Source: Clostridium jeddahitimonense (GTDB lineage: Bacteria; Bacillota; Clostridia; Clostridiales; Clostridiaceae). Taken from it: a stretch of DNA of 64,000 nt. The position numbers and the translations under genes are program-made. Location of the stretch: positions 555,182-619,181 of the forward strand of contig LM994670.1 of NCBI GenBank assembly GCA_000753455.2. The letters run 5' to 3'. Below are positions 15,942 to 26,286 of the stretch, piece after piece. Numbering within the stretch: position 1 is the first letter of the stretch; each line of letters starts with the position of its first letter. A model generated the notes under the pieces. That model was not told the DNA's origin, did no database searches, and saw nothing but the letters and a program-made list of their open reading frames with translations.

Positions 15942-17330
15942 TTAGTTAGTAACCACATCTAAAGGAGCTTCCATATTCTCTTTAATAGCAAGTTTATTTA
16001 ATGATTTAAATTCCTTAGCAATTAATATTATTGTAATAACTACAGATAGTAAGTCGGCGCAAGCACCAGCAGCCCATACTCCATCTAAGCCCATAAATGT
16101 AGGCAATATTAATGTGAATGGAATTAGAAGAATAACTTGTCTTAATAAACTTACGAACATAGACATTTTAGCTTTTCCAACTGATTGATAGTAACTTGTT
16201 GCTACTATGTTAATTCCTACTATAGGCATCATAAGTAAATAAATTCTTAAGCCTTTAACAGCTAGTTCAGTAAGTTCAGCCTCGTTATTAAATATGCTTA
16301 TTGCAACTTGAGGGAATAATTGAATTAATATTCCACCAATAGTGCATATTACTGTGGCTGCTATAGTGGCATATATAAATGTCTTTTTGGCTCTTTCAAA
16401 TTTTCTAGCACCGTAATTAAAACCTATTATTGGCTGGCAACCTTGGTTTATACCAAATATAGGCATCATAAATACCATATTTAATGAGCTGATAATTGTC
16501 ATCGCACCAATAGCTAAGTCATTTCCATAAGTTTTTAAAGCATTATTTGCTACAACTTGTACTAAGCTATTTGCTATTTGAGTAGCAAAAGGAGCAATTC
16601 CTATAGCAAAAGTCATCATTATTAAACTCTTTTCAAGCTTTAAGTTTTGTGTTTTTAACTTTAAGTTAGATTTACCTTTTGTATAATAGAATAAAATAAT
16701 GAAGAATGTAAGTGCTTGTGAAATAACAGTAGCTAAGGCAGCCCCCTTGATTCCCATATTAAATACAAATACAAAAACATAGTCTAAAATAACATTAGTA
16801 ATACATCCAACGATCATTGTGAATGATGCCATTTGGGGATTACCATCGGCTCTAACTGTACTACTTAATGCAAAAGAAAGAATATTAAAAGTAGATCCAA
16901 TTAATATTACTGTTATATACTCCTTAGCATAAAATAAAGTATTTGCGCTAGCACCAAATATGTTTAATATAGGGTTTAAAAATATAAGTCCTATAGCAGT
17001 TATAGCAATACCGACGATTAGACTTAATGTAACTGAATTACCAATTAACTTTTCAGCAACATCTCTCTTACCACGACCAAGATTTAATGAGATATTGGCA
17101 GTTGAACCTATACCTATAAGCATACCAAATGCTAAAAGTATAGACATGATTGGCATTGTAATACCAACTCCAGTTAAGGCTAAAGAACCAACCTCAGGTA
17201 TACGACCTATAAACATTCTATCGACGATATTATATAAGGCATTTACTAACATTCCTATAATTGCAGGAATAGAATATTTTAAAAGTAGTTTTCCAATAGA
17301 TTCTTCAGCTAAATATTTTTGATTACTCAT
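15942..17330 (-). CDS. MATE family multidrug/metabolite efflux transporter
   Basis: The 462-residue integral membrane protein has about 12 helices in two MatE repeats. It starts with LLLKYSIPAIIGMLVNALYN and NIVDRMFIG, typical of the DinF/MepA-like branch that uses Na+ or H+ gradients to expel cationic drugs. The minus-strand start has AGGAGGT 5 nt upstream, and that ribosome site overlaps the stop codon of the upstream marR gene. The two therefore form an operon, and efflux is probably induced when the MarR protein binds a ligand. Typical length; substrate unknown. Confidence 0.92.
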   Translation of the reverse strand: MSNQKYLAEESIGKLLLKYSIPAIIGMLVNALYNIVDRMFIGRIPEVGSLALTGVGITMPIMSILLAFGMLIGIGSTANISLNLGRGKRDVAEKLIGNSVTLSLIVGIAITAIGLIFLNPILNIFGASANTLFYAKEYITVILIGSTFNILSFALSSTVRADGNPQMASFTMIVGCITNVILDYVFVFVFNMGIKGAALATVISQALTFFIILFYYTKGKSNLKLKTQNLKLEKSLIMMTFAIGIAPFATQIANSLVQVVANNALKTYGNDLAIGAMTIISSLNMVFMMPIFGINQGCQPIIGFNYGARKFERAKKTFIYATIAATVICTIGGILIQLFPQVAISIFNNEAELTELAVKGLRIYLLMMPIVGINIVATSYYQSVGKAKMSMFVSLLRQVILLIPFTLILPTFMGLDGVWAAGACADLLSVVITIILIAKEFKSLNKLAIKENMEAPLDVVTN

Positions 17331-17340
17331 GTATTACCTC

Positions 17341-17772
17341 CTAGTTTTTTGAAACATTTTTAGTTAACTTATTTAATATTTTCAATCCATAAAGAATTTC
17401 TTCATCGCTTAAATTTGAAGTAAGTATATCTTCCCATTTCGTTAAGCTTGCAAGAAATTCATCTTTAATTTCTAAGGCTTTTTCTGTTAAGTAGATTTTA
17501 TTTACTCTTTTATCAGAGATATCTTTATTTCTTTCTACATAACCAAGCTCTTCAAGTTTTTTTATTGCTTTGGCAGTAGTGCCCTTATCTATATTTATAA
17601 GTTCGGAAAGCTTTTCCTGACTTATACCATCATTTTTGTATAGATGAATCATAAACATGTATTGACCAGCACCAATACCGAATTTATGAAATTCTTTTGA
17701 ATAAAATACACTAGATTGACGATAAAGAATTGAAATATATCTTCCAAAGTATTCGTTATTCTTATTATTCAT
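17341..17772 (-). CDS. MarR family transcriptional regulator
   Basis: The 143-residue protein has a winged-helix core: GISQEKLSELINIDKGTTAK is the recognition region, then a wing (ERNKDISDKRVNKIYLTEK) with the conserved D-x-R. These regulators bind palindromes as dimers. One perfect 18-bp palindrome (17821-17838) sits on its own -35 region, so autorepression together with control of the downstream MATE gene is likely. AAAGGA precedes the ATG (17770-17772) by a normal distance. Confidence 0.93.
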   Translation of the reverse strand: MNNKNNEYFGRYISILYRQSSVFYSKEFHKFGIGAGQYMFMIHLYKNDGISQEKLSELINIDKGTTAKAIKKLEELGYVERNKDISDKRVNKIYLTEKALEIKDEFLASLTKWEDILTSNLSDEEILYGLKILNKLTKNVSKN

Positions 17773-17805
17773 AGATAAATCCTTTCTATTTGTTTTGCCT
17801 TATAT

Positions 17806-17838
17806 ATTATAATGCTAAAATAGTTGCAATTGCAACTA
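17806..17838 (-). promoter_or_regulatory. marR-MATE promoter with palindromic operator
   Basis: TAGTTGCAATTGCAACTA (17821-17838) is a perfect palindrome. On the minus strand its first TTGCAA serves as -35, with an 18-bp spacer to TATAAT (17806-17811). A dimer bound here would block RNA polymerase, the usual MarR arrangement. Confidence 0.75.
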
Positions 17839-18042
17839 AATAAAAAATGAAATAATTAAAAAAATTTACAAAGTTATATGTGAAAATAATTAAATTGTAT
17901 TTAATAGAAAAATAAAAGTTTATAATAGAAATATAGAAAAAGTTACTATATACATTTATAATAATTAATATTAATTGATGATAAGTATCTTATTAAGAAA
18001 GTAGAAATATAATATAAAGATTAGTTTTAAAGGAGAAATTTT

Positions 18043-18930
18043 ATGTGGGTTATATACGCATTTGCCTCAGCAATATTTGCAGGGGCTACATCTATACTAG
18101 CTAAAGTTGGTATAAAGGATGTAGATTCTCATGTTGCAACGGCTATAAGGACAGTAGTGGTTTTGATTTTTTCATGGATGATGGTTTTTCTAGTAGGATC
18201 ACAATGGACATTAAATGAGATAAGTACTAAAAGTTATGTGTTTTTAATACTTTCAGGAATGGCTACAGGAGCATCTTGGCTTTGTTATTTTAAGGCGTTA
18301 CAAATAGGAGATGTAAATAAAGTTGTTCCAATAGACAAATCTAGTACGATTTTAACTATGATATTAGCATTTATAGTATTAGGTGAGAAAATTACAATAA
18401 ATATGATAATCGGAATGATCGGGATAGCAATAGGTACTTATTTAATGATTCAAAAAAAAGAAGAAAAACTAGAAAATTTAGATGAAGATGTGAAAGGATT
18501 AAAAAATAAAGCCTGGTTATTATATGCATCACTTTCAGCGGTATTCGCATCATTAACTTCTATTTTAGCTAAAATAGGAATTGAAAATGTAGAATCAAAT
18601 TTGGGAACTGCAATTAGAACAATAGTTGTTTTAATTATGTCGTGGATAATTGTATTTATAACAAAAAAGCAACATGAAATTAAAAACATAGATCGTAGAA
18701 GTTTAGCATTTATAGTCTTATCAGGTATTGCTACAGGTGGCTCCTGGTTATGTTATTACAAGGCTTTACAAGATGGACTAGCTAGTGTAGTTGTACCTAT
18801 AGATAAATTAAGTATATTAGTAACTGTAGGATTTGCATATATATTCTTAAAAGAGAAACTTTCAAAAAAATCTTTAATTGGGTTAAGTTTAATAGTTGCT
18901 GGAACTTTAGCACTATTAATAAAAATATAA
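18043..18930 (+). CDS. EamA/DMT family transporter
   Basis: The 295-residue protein has ten predicted helices in two homologous halves, each opening with LYA.../IYAFASAIFAGATSILAKVGI and containing an SWLCYFKAL/SWLCYYKAL block followed by VVPIDK. This is the drug/metabolite transporter (EamA) duplication, whose members export or import small metabolites. The charged linker between halves (about 143-160) is typical. The two halves are strikingly alike, suggesting a recent or well-conserved duplication. Monocistronic; AAGGAG precedes the ATG. Confidence 0.9.
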   Translation: MWVIYAFASAIFAGATSILAKVGIKDVDSHVATAIRTVVVLIFSWMMVFLVGSQWTLNEISTKSYVFLILSGMATGASWLCYFKALQIGDVNKVVPIDKSSTILTMILAFIVLGEKITINMIIGMIGIAIGTYLMIQKKEEKLENLDEDVKGLKNKAWLLYASLSAVFASLTSILAKIGIENVESNLGTAIRTIVVLIMSWIIVFITKKQHEIKNIDRRSLAFIVLSGIATGGSWLCYYKALQDGLASVVVPIDKLSILVTVGFAYIFLKEKLSKKSLIGLSLIVAGTLALLIKI

Positions 18931-18933
18931 AAT

Positions 18934-18969
18934 AAAAATGCTTCAGCAAATAAGCTGAGGCATTTTTTT
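18934..18969 (+). terminator. Terminator of the EamA gene
   Basis: AATGCTTCAGC (18937-18947) pairs with GCTGAGGCATT (18954-18964, one G-U), followed by further T. Confidence 0.85.
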
Positions 18970-19054
18970 ATATAGAACTTTTAGAAGCATATTTTTTAGG
19001 TGTTATACCAGTGAATCGCTTAAAAGTTTTAGTAAAATAACTTTGATCATGAAA
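18968..19054 (-). pseudogene. Remnant of an AraC-family regulator (C-terminal HTH end only)
   Basis: Read on the minus strand, this stretch encodes YFHDQSYFTKTFKRFTGITP, then KKYASKSSI and a stop. That is the last ~30 residues of an AraC/XylS DNA-binding domain (second helix-turn-helix and conserved end). Upstream of it the frame continues, but the sequence no longer resembles the family and no start was found. It is a decayed gene fragment lying between the EamA and PTS genes. Confidence 0.75.
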
Positions 19055-19194
19055 ATACAATAAAGTAAAAGCTTTAAACAACGATAGTTTATATTGGGTA
19101 GAATAAAATTTTCGAATTATGAAAATCAGAATTATACTTAACATTTAAACTATAATATGGAAGTAAATATAAAATGAACATATACACAAAGATT

Positions 19195-19250
19195 TGTAAA
19201 CATTTCCACATTTATTGTGGAAGAAGGTTGCGTTGAGTTAAATGTTTACA
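19195..19250 (+). promoter_or_regulatory. Nested inverted repeats in the PTS operon leader
   Basis: Outer arms TGTAAACAT (19195-19203) and ATGTTTACA (19242-19250) enclose an inner hairpin TTCCACA/TGTGGAA (19204-19210 / 19216-19222). A TATAAT at 19151-19156 may be the -10, placing both pairs in the transcribed leader or in an operator. A possible target of the adjacent PRD regulator. The rest of 18931-19285 holds the AraC remnant. Confidence 0.45.
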
Positions 19251-19285
19251 GATGATAAACTTAAATCAAGCAAGGGGTAGTTAAT

Positions 19286-21226
19286 ATGAGTAAAGAAAAA
19301 AGGTTTTTAGAATTAATAAATAGTTTATTAGATGGAGAGTACAAGAAATCAGAGTTATTATCTAATGAGATGAATGTAAGTTCAAGAACAATTAGAAATG
19401 ATATCAAGGAGTTAAATTGTTTGTTAAAGGATAATTGTGCTGAGATAATAACTAAGCCAAAATTAGGCATAAAGTTAAAAGTTAATAATGAACAGAAGTT
19501 CAATGATTATTTTTATAATCTTAAACATGATTCAGAACCTAAAAAAAACTACTTAGTAAACCATGAAGATAGAAGCAAATACTTATTAAGCTATTTGTTG
19601 AATGAGAGTAGTTATGTAAAAATTGATGATTTATCTGAAAAGATATATGTATCAAAGTCAACTTTGACAGCAGATTTAAAGGCTGTAAGAAAGATGCTTG
19701 AAGAATTTAATCTTACTATTATTACTAGACCTAACTATGGAATTATAGTATCAGGTTCAGAATTTAATAAGAGATTATGCATAGCAAAGTATTTAATAAG
19801 TTTTAGTAAAGTTATTAACAATGAAGTGGTAGGAAGTGAAATAATAAAAAAGATAGAGGACATCCTATTGAATGAAATTTTAGCTTCAAGTATAAGGCTT
19901 TCGGATGTTGCTTTTAGAAATTTAGTAATACACATATATATATCTATTATTAGAATAAACAAAAATTATTCACTATCTATAAATAAATCTTGCTTAGAGG
20001 AAGATAAATATCCTGAGGAAGTAGAAGTTTCAAAAAAAATTATATCGAGATTAGAAAAAGAATTAGGAATATTATTTCCAAAGAATGAGAACGAATATGT
20101 AGCAATTCATTTAGCTGGAAAGAAGATTGTTGATTTGAATGATAAGTATGCTACGGATAATATTGTAATCAGTAGTGAAATAAATAATGTAGTAAATGAT
20201 ATGTTGGACCATGTATATGAATCTTTAAAAGTAGATTTTAGAAGTGATTTTGAATTAATAATGATGATGTCATTACATCTAATATCATTAAAGGTTAGAT
20301 TAGAATATGATATGCCAATGAAAAATCCATTGTTAAATGATATTAAAAGTGGCCAGTCATTTGCTTATATGATAGCTAATCAGGCCTGTGATGTTTTAAG
20401 CGAAAGATACAATAAAAGTATTAGTGAAGATGAAGTAGCTTATTTTGCATTACATTTTAGCTTAGCATTAGAAAGAAAAAGAACAAAGATAGATAAAAAG
20501 AATGTATTAATTGTATGCTCTTCTGGAAGAGGATCTGCAAAGCTTCTTATTTATAAAATAAAAAGTGAGTTTGGTAGCTATATTAATAATATTGAAACAG
20601 CAGATTTATATTCCTTAAAGAATTATGACTTTACAAGTATTGATTATGTTATATCAACATTGAAAATTAATTTTAATATTCCGAGGCCAATACTTGAAGT
20701 GAATTGTTTTTTTGAACCATCTGATTTAAAAGCTATAAAAAAGATGCTTATAGATGAGAATGAGTCCGAGATAATTAAATATTTTGATAGAGAACTATTT
20801 TTTACAGATATGGAATTTAAAACTAGAGAAGAAGTGTTAAGTTTTATGTGTAAGGAAATAGAACAAAAAAGAGATGTACCAAAAGATTTATATGAAATGG
20901 TGATAAAAAGAGAAAAGCTTGCTGTAACAGAATTTGGCAATATGGTATCGATTCCACATCCGTATAAGGCGGTATGCAATGATACATTTGTTTCAATATG
21001 TATATTGAAAAAACCTATAATATGGGAAGAAAAAAAGGTGCAGTTAGTATTTTTAATGTGTATTGAAAATAATGATGAAAGAGATTTAAAGAGTTTTTAT
21101 CAAATAACTTCGAAGTTTTTAACAAATAAATGTTATATTACTGAATTAATAAAGAAAAAAGATTATTCGGTATTAAATAAATTACTTAGTCTAATTGAAG
21201 AGGAAGAGGGAGAAAAAAATGGATAA
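19286..21226 (+). CDS. PRD-containing PTS-responsive transcriptional activator (BglG/LicR family)
   Basis: The 646-residue multidomain regulator has, in order: two N-terminal helix-turn-helix modules (VSSRTIRNDIKELN near residue 30, VSKSTLTADLKAVR near 125); PRD1 and PRD2 (histidines in VIHIYISI, VAIHLAGK, MMSLHLISLK and YFALHFSLALERKR); an EIIB-like domain with VLIVCSSGRGSAK; and an EIIA-like domain with phosphorylatable His in SIPHPYKAV. Such proteins activate sugar operons when their own PTS phosphorylates or dephosphorylates the PRDs. The gene leads the operon and overlaps the IIA gene by 8 nt, so it very probably controls it. Confidence 0.93.
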   Translation: MSKEKRFLELINSLLDGEYKKSELLSNEMNVSSRTIRNDIKELNCLLKDNCAEIITKPKLGIKLKVNNEQKFNDYFYNLKHDSEPKKNYLVNHEDRSKYLLSYLLNESSYVKIDDLSEKIYVSKSTLTADLKAVRKMLEEFNLTIITRPNYGIIVSGSEFNKRLCIAKYLISFSKVINNEVVGSEIIKKIEDILLNEILASSIRLSDVAFRNLVIHIYISIIRINKNYSLSINKSCLEEDKYPEEVEVSKKIISRLEKELGILFPKNENEYVAIHLAGKKIVDLNDKYATDNIVISSEINNVVNDMLDHVYESLKVDFRSDFELIMMMSLHLISLKVRLEYDMPMKNPLLNDIKSGQSFAYMIANQACDVLSERYNKSISEDEVAYFALHFSLALERKRTKIDKKNVLIVCSSGRGSAKLLIYKIKSEFGSYINNIETADLYSLKNYDFTSIDYVISTLKINFNIPRPILEVNCFFEPSDLKAIKKMLIDENESEIIKYFDRELFFTDMEFKTREEVLSFMCKEIEQKRDVPKDLYEMVIKREKLAVTEFGNMVSIPHPYKAVCNDTFVSICILKKPIIWEEKKVQLVFLMCIENNDERDLKSFYQITSKFLTNKCYITELIKKKDYSVLNKLLSLIEEEEGEKNG

Positions 21227-21560
21227 TTATGAGGTAGCATTTGAATTAATTTTAAACGCAGGAAATTCTAAAGCAAAATCTATGGAAGCTATTGAGTGTG
21301 CAAGAGAGTATGATTTTGAAGCAGCAGAGAGATTTTTAAAGGAAGCTCAAGCTGAATTAAGATTAGCACATCAACAACAAACTGGTATGATTACACAAGA
21401 AGCAAGTGGAAATAAAGTTGATGTAAATATAATTATGGTACATGCTCAAGATCACTTAACAACTGCAATGATACTAATAAATCAAGCAGAGGAATTTATA
21501 AGTTTATACAAATCAATTAATAATATAAATAATAAATTAATAAAATTAGGGGCAAATTAG
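21219..21560 (+). CDS. PTS lactose/cellobiose-family EIIA component
   Basis: The 113-residue cytosolic protein is phosphorylated on His75 (IMVHAQDHL, the family motif) by HPr and passes phosphate to EIIB. The ATG at 21219 is chosen because GAGGGAG lies directly upstream, within the end of the regulator gene. The all-helical, trimer-forming fold is typical. It forms one transport system with the two following genes for a beta-glucoside such as cellobiose. Confidence 0.93.
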   Translation: MDNYEVAFELILNAGNSKAKSMEAIECAREYDFEAAERFLKEAQAELRLAHQQQTGMITQEASGNKVDVNIIMVHAQDHLTTAMILINQAEEFISLYKSINNINNKLIKLGAN

Positions 21561-21573
21561 GAGGAGAGAAATT

Positions 21574-21891
21574 ATGAGAATTATGTTAGCGTGTTGTGCA
21601 GGTATGTCAACTAGTATGTTAGTAGCAAAAATGGAGGAAGCAGCAAAAGTGCAAGGCAAGGATTACAAAATTTGGGCTGTAGACCAAGGATTAATCGAAC
21701 AAGAAATAGGTAACTTTGACGTATTATTATTAGGACCACAAATTCAACATACATTAAGAAAAGTTAAAAAGATAGTAGGTGATGACTTTCCAGTGGCAGT
21801 TATTAAACCAGTTGACTACGGAAGAATGAATGGACAGGCAGTATTAAAACATGCAGAAGAGTTATTTAATTCTAAGAATGGAGGGAAATAA
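21574..21891 (+). CDS. PTS cellobiose-family EIIB component
   Basis: The 105-residue protein has the N-terminal P-loop LACCAGMSTSMLVAK, in which Cys7 matches the phosphorylated cysteine of the cellobiose EIIB (CxxGMSTS). It takes phosphate from EIIA and gives it to the incoming sugar bound by EIIC. GGAGGAG lies just before the ATG, and EIIC begins 2 nt after the stop. Confidence 0.95.
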   Translation: MRIMLACCAGMSTSMLVAKMEEAAKVQGKDYKIWAVDQGLIEQEIGNFDVLLLGPQIQHTLRKVKKIVGDDFPVAVIKPVDYGRMNGQAVLKHAEELFNSKNGGK

Positions 21892-21893
21892 GT

Positions 21894-23195
21894 ATGGCAT
21901 TTTCAGATAAGTTTGCAGATATATTAGGGAGAGTAGCTGAAGCTGTCGATGATAATAAATATCTTAATTGTATAAAAAATGCATTTACATTTTATATGCC
22001 ATTCGTAATCATAGGTTCATTTGCAGCTTTATTTAAAACGGCAGCAGGATTCGAAAGCTTCTCATTCCTTAAAAACTTACAACCAGCATTTGCTGCCATT
22101 AACTTTGCAACGATGTCTAGTATGAGCTTAGTAATAGTATTTTTATTAGGTATGCTGTTAGCAAAAAAGAATAAGCAACCTGAATACTTAGCAGGGATGG
22201 TTGCAATTATGTCTTATATTGCAATAGTTCCCCAATCAGTAACGGCAGTTGTAGAAGGTGCACAAAGTTTAGTTAATAATGTATTGCCAGCATCTAGCAT
22301 GAATGCACAGGGGTTATTTGTTGGTATGTTTGTAGCTATACTATCAGTTGAATTATTTACAGTATTAATGAAGTTTGATAAGCTACAAATTAAAATGCCT
22401 CCATCAGTTCCTGCGGCTATTTCTAAATCATTCAACACATTAATTCCATTGACAATAGTTCTATTTGTATTTGGGATTGTAGGAAGTTTATTTGTTAATT
22501 TTACAGGCTCTTATATTAGCGAATATATGTATGTAGTACTACAAAAACCTCTAGAAACGGTAGTTCAAACACCATTTGGTATTGTAGCTTTAGTTTTAGT
22601 ATCACAATTGTTATGGATTGTAGGAATTCATGGGGGGTTAGTTATATCACCATTAAGAAACCCACTATTAATATCAGCATTAGCAAATAATATTGAACAA
22701 GTACAAGCTGGTGGAGTTGCAACAAATCCTATTACAATGACATTCTGGGGAAGCTTTATAGTTCCAGGTGGAGCAGGAGTTACTATAGCATTGATAATAG
22801 GAAGTTATTTATTCTCGAAGAGAGATGATTATAAGATGATTTCGCAATTAAGTTTTTTACCAGGATTATGTGGTATAAATGAACCAATTACTTTTGGATT
22901 ACCAATAGTTTTAAATCCAATAATGGCTATTCCATTCGTTTTAACAAGTGTTATGGGAACTCTTATAGGATTGTTTGCAACTAGTATAGGATTTATCCCA
23001 TGTTCAGTAGTTGATGTTCCATTTGGCATTCCAATAATAGCAAATGCTTTTATGGGTTATGGAACATTTAATGCAGTAATAGTTCAATTAGTAATTATAG
23101 CATTATCTATATTATTATATGTTCCATTTATAAAGATAGCTAATAGACAATACTTGAAAGAGATTGAAGAGCAAGAAGTTGTAGCTGAACAATAA
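21894..23195 (+). CDS. PTS cellobiose-family EIIC permease
   Basis: The 433-residue membrane component forms the sugar channel. Recognisable blocks are NAFTFYMPFVIIGSFAALF near the N-terminus, the substrate-loop sequence GIHGGLVISPLRNP, and NEPITFGLPIVLNPIMAIPF toward the C-terminus; these are conserved in cellobiose/lichenan/diacetylchitobiose permeases. The GH4 and GH1 genes that follow point to a beta-glucoside substrate delivered as a 6-phosphate. Confidence 0.94.
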   Translation: MAFSDKFADILGRVAEAVDDNKYLNCIKNAFTFYMPFVIIGSFAALFKTAAGFESFSFLKNLQPAFAAINFATMSSMSLVIVFLLGMLLAKKNKQPEYLAGMVAIMSYIAIVPQSVTAVVEGAQSLVNNVLPASSMNAQGLFVGMFVAILSVELFTVLMKFDKLQIKMPPSVPAAISKSFNTLIPLTIVLFVFGIVGSLFVNFTGSYISEYMYVVLQKPLETVVQTPFGIVALVLVSQLLWIVGIHGGLVISPLRNPLLISALANNIEQVQAGGVATNPITMTFWGSFIVPGGAGVTIALIIGSYLFSKRDDYKMISQLSFLPGLCGINEPITFGLPIVLNPIMAIPFVLTSVMGTLIGLFATSIGFIPCSVVDVPFGIPIIANAFMGYGTFNAVIVQLVIIALSILLYVPFIKIANRQYLKEIEEQEVVAEQ

Positions 23196-23207
23196 GATAT
23201 AGAATAG

Positions 23208-23245
23208 AGGGTCTGTAACATTTATTATTATTGTGTACAGACCAC
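23208..23245 (+). other. Intra-operon RNA hairpin between EIIC and GH4
   Basis: GGTCTGTA (23210-23217) and TACAGACC (23236-23243) form a perfect 8-bp stem in the 106-nt gap. No T tract follows, so it looks like an mRNA-processing or stability hairpin rather than a terminator. Confidence 0.5.
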
Positions 23246-23301
23246 AAAATATAGGGTTTACATTAAGTTAGAAATAAATATGATATGGAGATGTATTAAG
23301 A

Positions 23302-24699
23302 ATGAGAAAAATTAAAATAGTAACTATTGGTGGTGGATCAAGTTATACACCAGAGTTAATAGAAGGTTTTATAAAAAGGCAAAAAGAAGTAAATATTAGT
23401 GAACTTTGGCTGGTTGACATCGAAGAAGGAAGAGAAAAACTTGAAATAGTTGGAGCAATGGCTCAACGTATGGTAAAAGCTGCAGGATTAGATTGGGATG
23501 TTAAGCTAACTTTAGATAGAAAAGAAGCTTTAAAGGATGCTGATTATGTAACTACTCAATTTAGAGTTGGCCTTTTAGATGCAAGAATTAGAGATGAAAG
23601 AATTCCATTGTCACATGGACTTATTGGACAAGAAACAAATGGTGCAGGAGGGATATTTAAGGCTTTTAGAACTATTCCAGTAATATTAGATATTATTGAA
23701 GATATGAAAGAATTATGTCCAAATGCATGGCTTGTTAACTTTACAAATCCATCAGGAATGGTTACGGAAGCTGCTATAAAAGTTGGTGGATGGAAGAAAA
23801 CAGTTGGATTATGTAATGTTCCAATAGGATTTATGAATATGGCTAATGCTGTTATGGGGTTAGAAGAATTCTCAGATCAGTTATACTTTAAATTTGCAGG
23901 TTTAAATCATTTCCATTGGCATAGGGTATGGAATAAAAAAGGTGAAGAATTAACAAATTATATAATCGATGAAGTATATAAGCCTGAAAATAAAGGCAAG
24001 TACTTAGGAATGAAGAATGTTAGAGATTTACCATTCAATTATGAGCAAATTAAAGATTTAGGAATCTTACCATGTTCATATCATAGATATTATTATATTA
24101 CTAATGATATGTTACATGATGAATTAGAAGAATTTGAAAATAATATGACTAGAGCAGAAGTAGTTAAACGTACAGAGGCCGAGTTATTTGAATTATATAA
24201 GGATCCAAATTTAGATTATAAACCAGAACAATTAACTAAAAGAGGGGGAACTCATTATAGTGATGCAGCTTGTGAATTAGTAGCTTCAATAGAAAATGAT
24301 AAGAGAACTAATATGGTTGTTAGTACATTAAATAATGGCGCAATAAGTGACTTACCATATGATTGTATAGTTGAAGTATCTGCTATGATCACAGCACATG
24401 GTCCAGAACCAATAAATTGGGGAAGATTTGAGCCAAGTGCAAGAGGGCCACTTCAAATACAAAAAGCTATGGAAGAATGTGCTATAGAAGCGGCTGTAAC
24501 AGGTAATTATGGTAAGGCGTTACAGGCGTTTACTATAAATCCTATTATAACAAGTGGACAAATAGCAAAGGAATTATTAGATGAAATGTTAGTAGCTAAT
24601 AAGGACTATTTACCACAATTTAAAGAGGCTATAGAAAAAATAGAGTTAGAAGCTTTAGCTAAATCAACTGTAGAAATTAATGAAAATGTAGAAGTTTAA
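23302..24699 (+). CDS. Family 4 6-phospho-beta-glucosidase (NAD+/Mn2+ dependent)
   Basis: The 465-residue protein opens with the NAD-binding loop TIGGGSSYTPELIEGF. It carries NFTNPSGMVTEA, then GLCNVPIGF and GLNHFHW, whose Cys and His bind the catalytic metal. The CNVP form of the metal motif is typical of the 6-phospho-beta-glucosidase (LicH/CelF) branch rather than the alpha branch. It would cleave the phosphorylated beta-glucoside delivered by the PTS by a redox-elimination mechanism. Confidence 0.94.
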   Translation: MRKIKIVTIGGGSSYTPELIEGFIKRQKEVNISELWLVDIEEGREKLEIVGAMAQRMVKAAGLDWDVKLTLDRKEALKDADYVTTQFRVGLLDARIRDERIPLSHGLIGQETNGAGGIFKAFRTIPVILDIIEDMKELCPNAWLVNFTNPSGMVTEAAIKVGGWKKTVGLCNVPIGFMNMANAVMGLEEFSDQLYFKFAGLNHFHWHRVWNKKGEELTNYIIDEVYKPENKGKYLGMKNVRDLPFNYEQIKDLGILPCSYHRYYYITNDMLHDELEEFENNMTRAEVVKRTEAELFELYKDPNLDYKPEQLTKRGGTHYSDAACELVASIENDKRTNMVVSTLNNGAISDLPYDCIVEVSAMITAHGPEPINWGRFEPSARGPLQIQKAMEECAIEAAVTGNYGKALQAFTINPIITSGQIAKELLDEMLVANKDYLPQFKEAIEKIELEALAKSTVEINENVEV

Positions 24700-26223
<1,524 letters not shown>

Positions 26224-26238
26224 CAAGAAATTATGTGT

Positions 26239-26280
26239 AAATTACAAGCTAAATTTATAATTTGGCTTGTAATTTATTTT
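26239..26280 (+). terminator. Terminator of the beta-glucoside operon
   Basis: 17-bp stem (26239-26255 with 26259-26275, one G-U) with a 3-nt loop, followed by ATTTT. It lies between the GH1 stop and the AEC gene and argues against translation starting at the ATG at 26233. Confidence 0.8.
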
Positions 26281-26286
26281 AAGAAG

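Noticed and set aside
21195..21218. Upstream extension of the PTS EIIA protein
   Set aside because: The extra codons lie in the regulator gene's end and include the ribosome site; ATG 21219 fits the family start.
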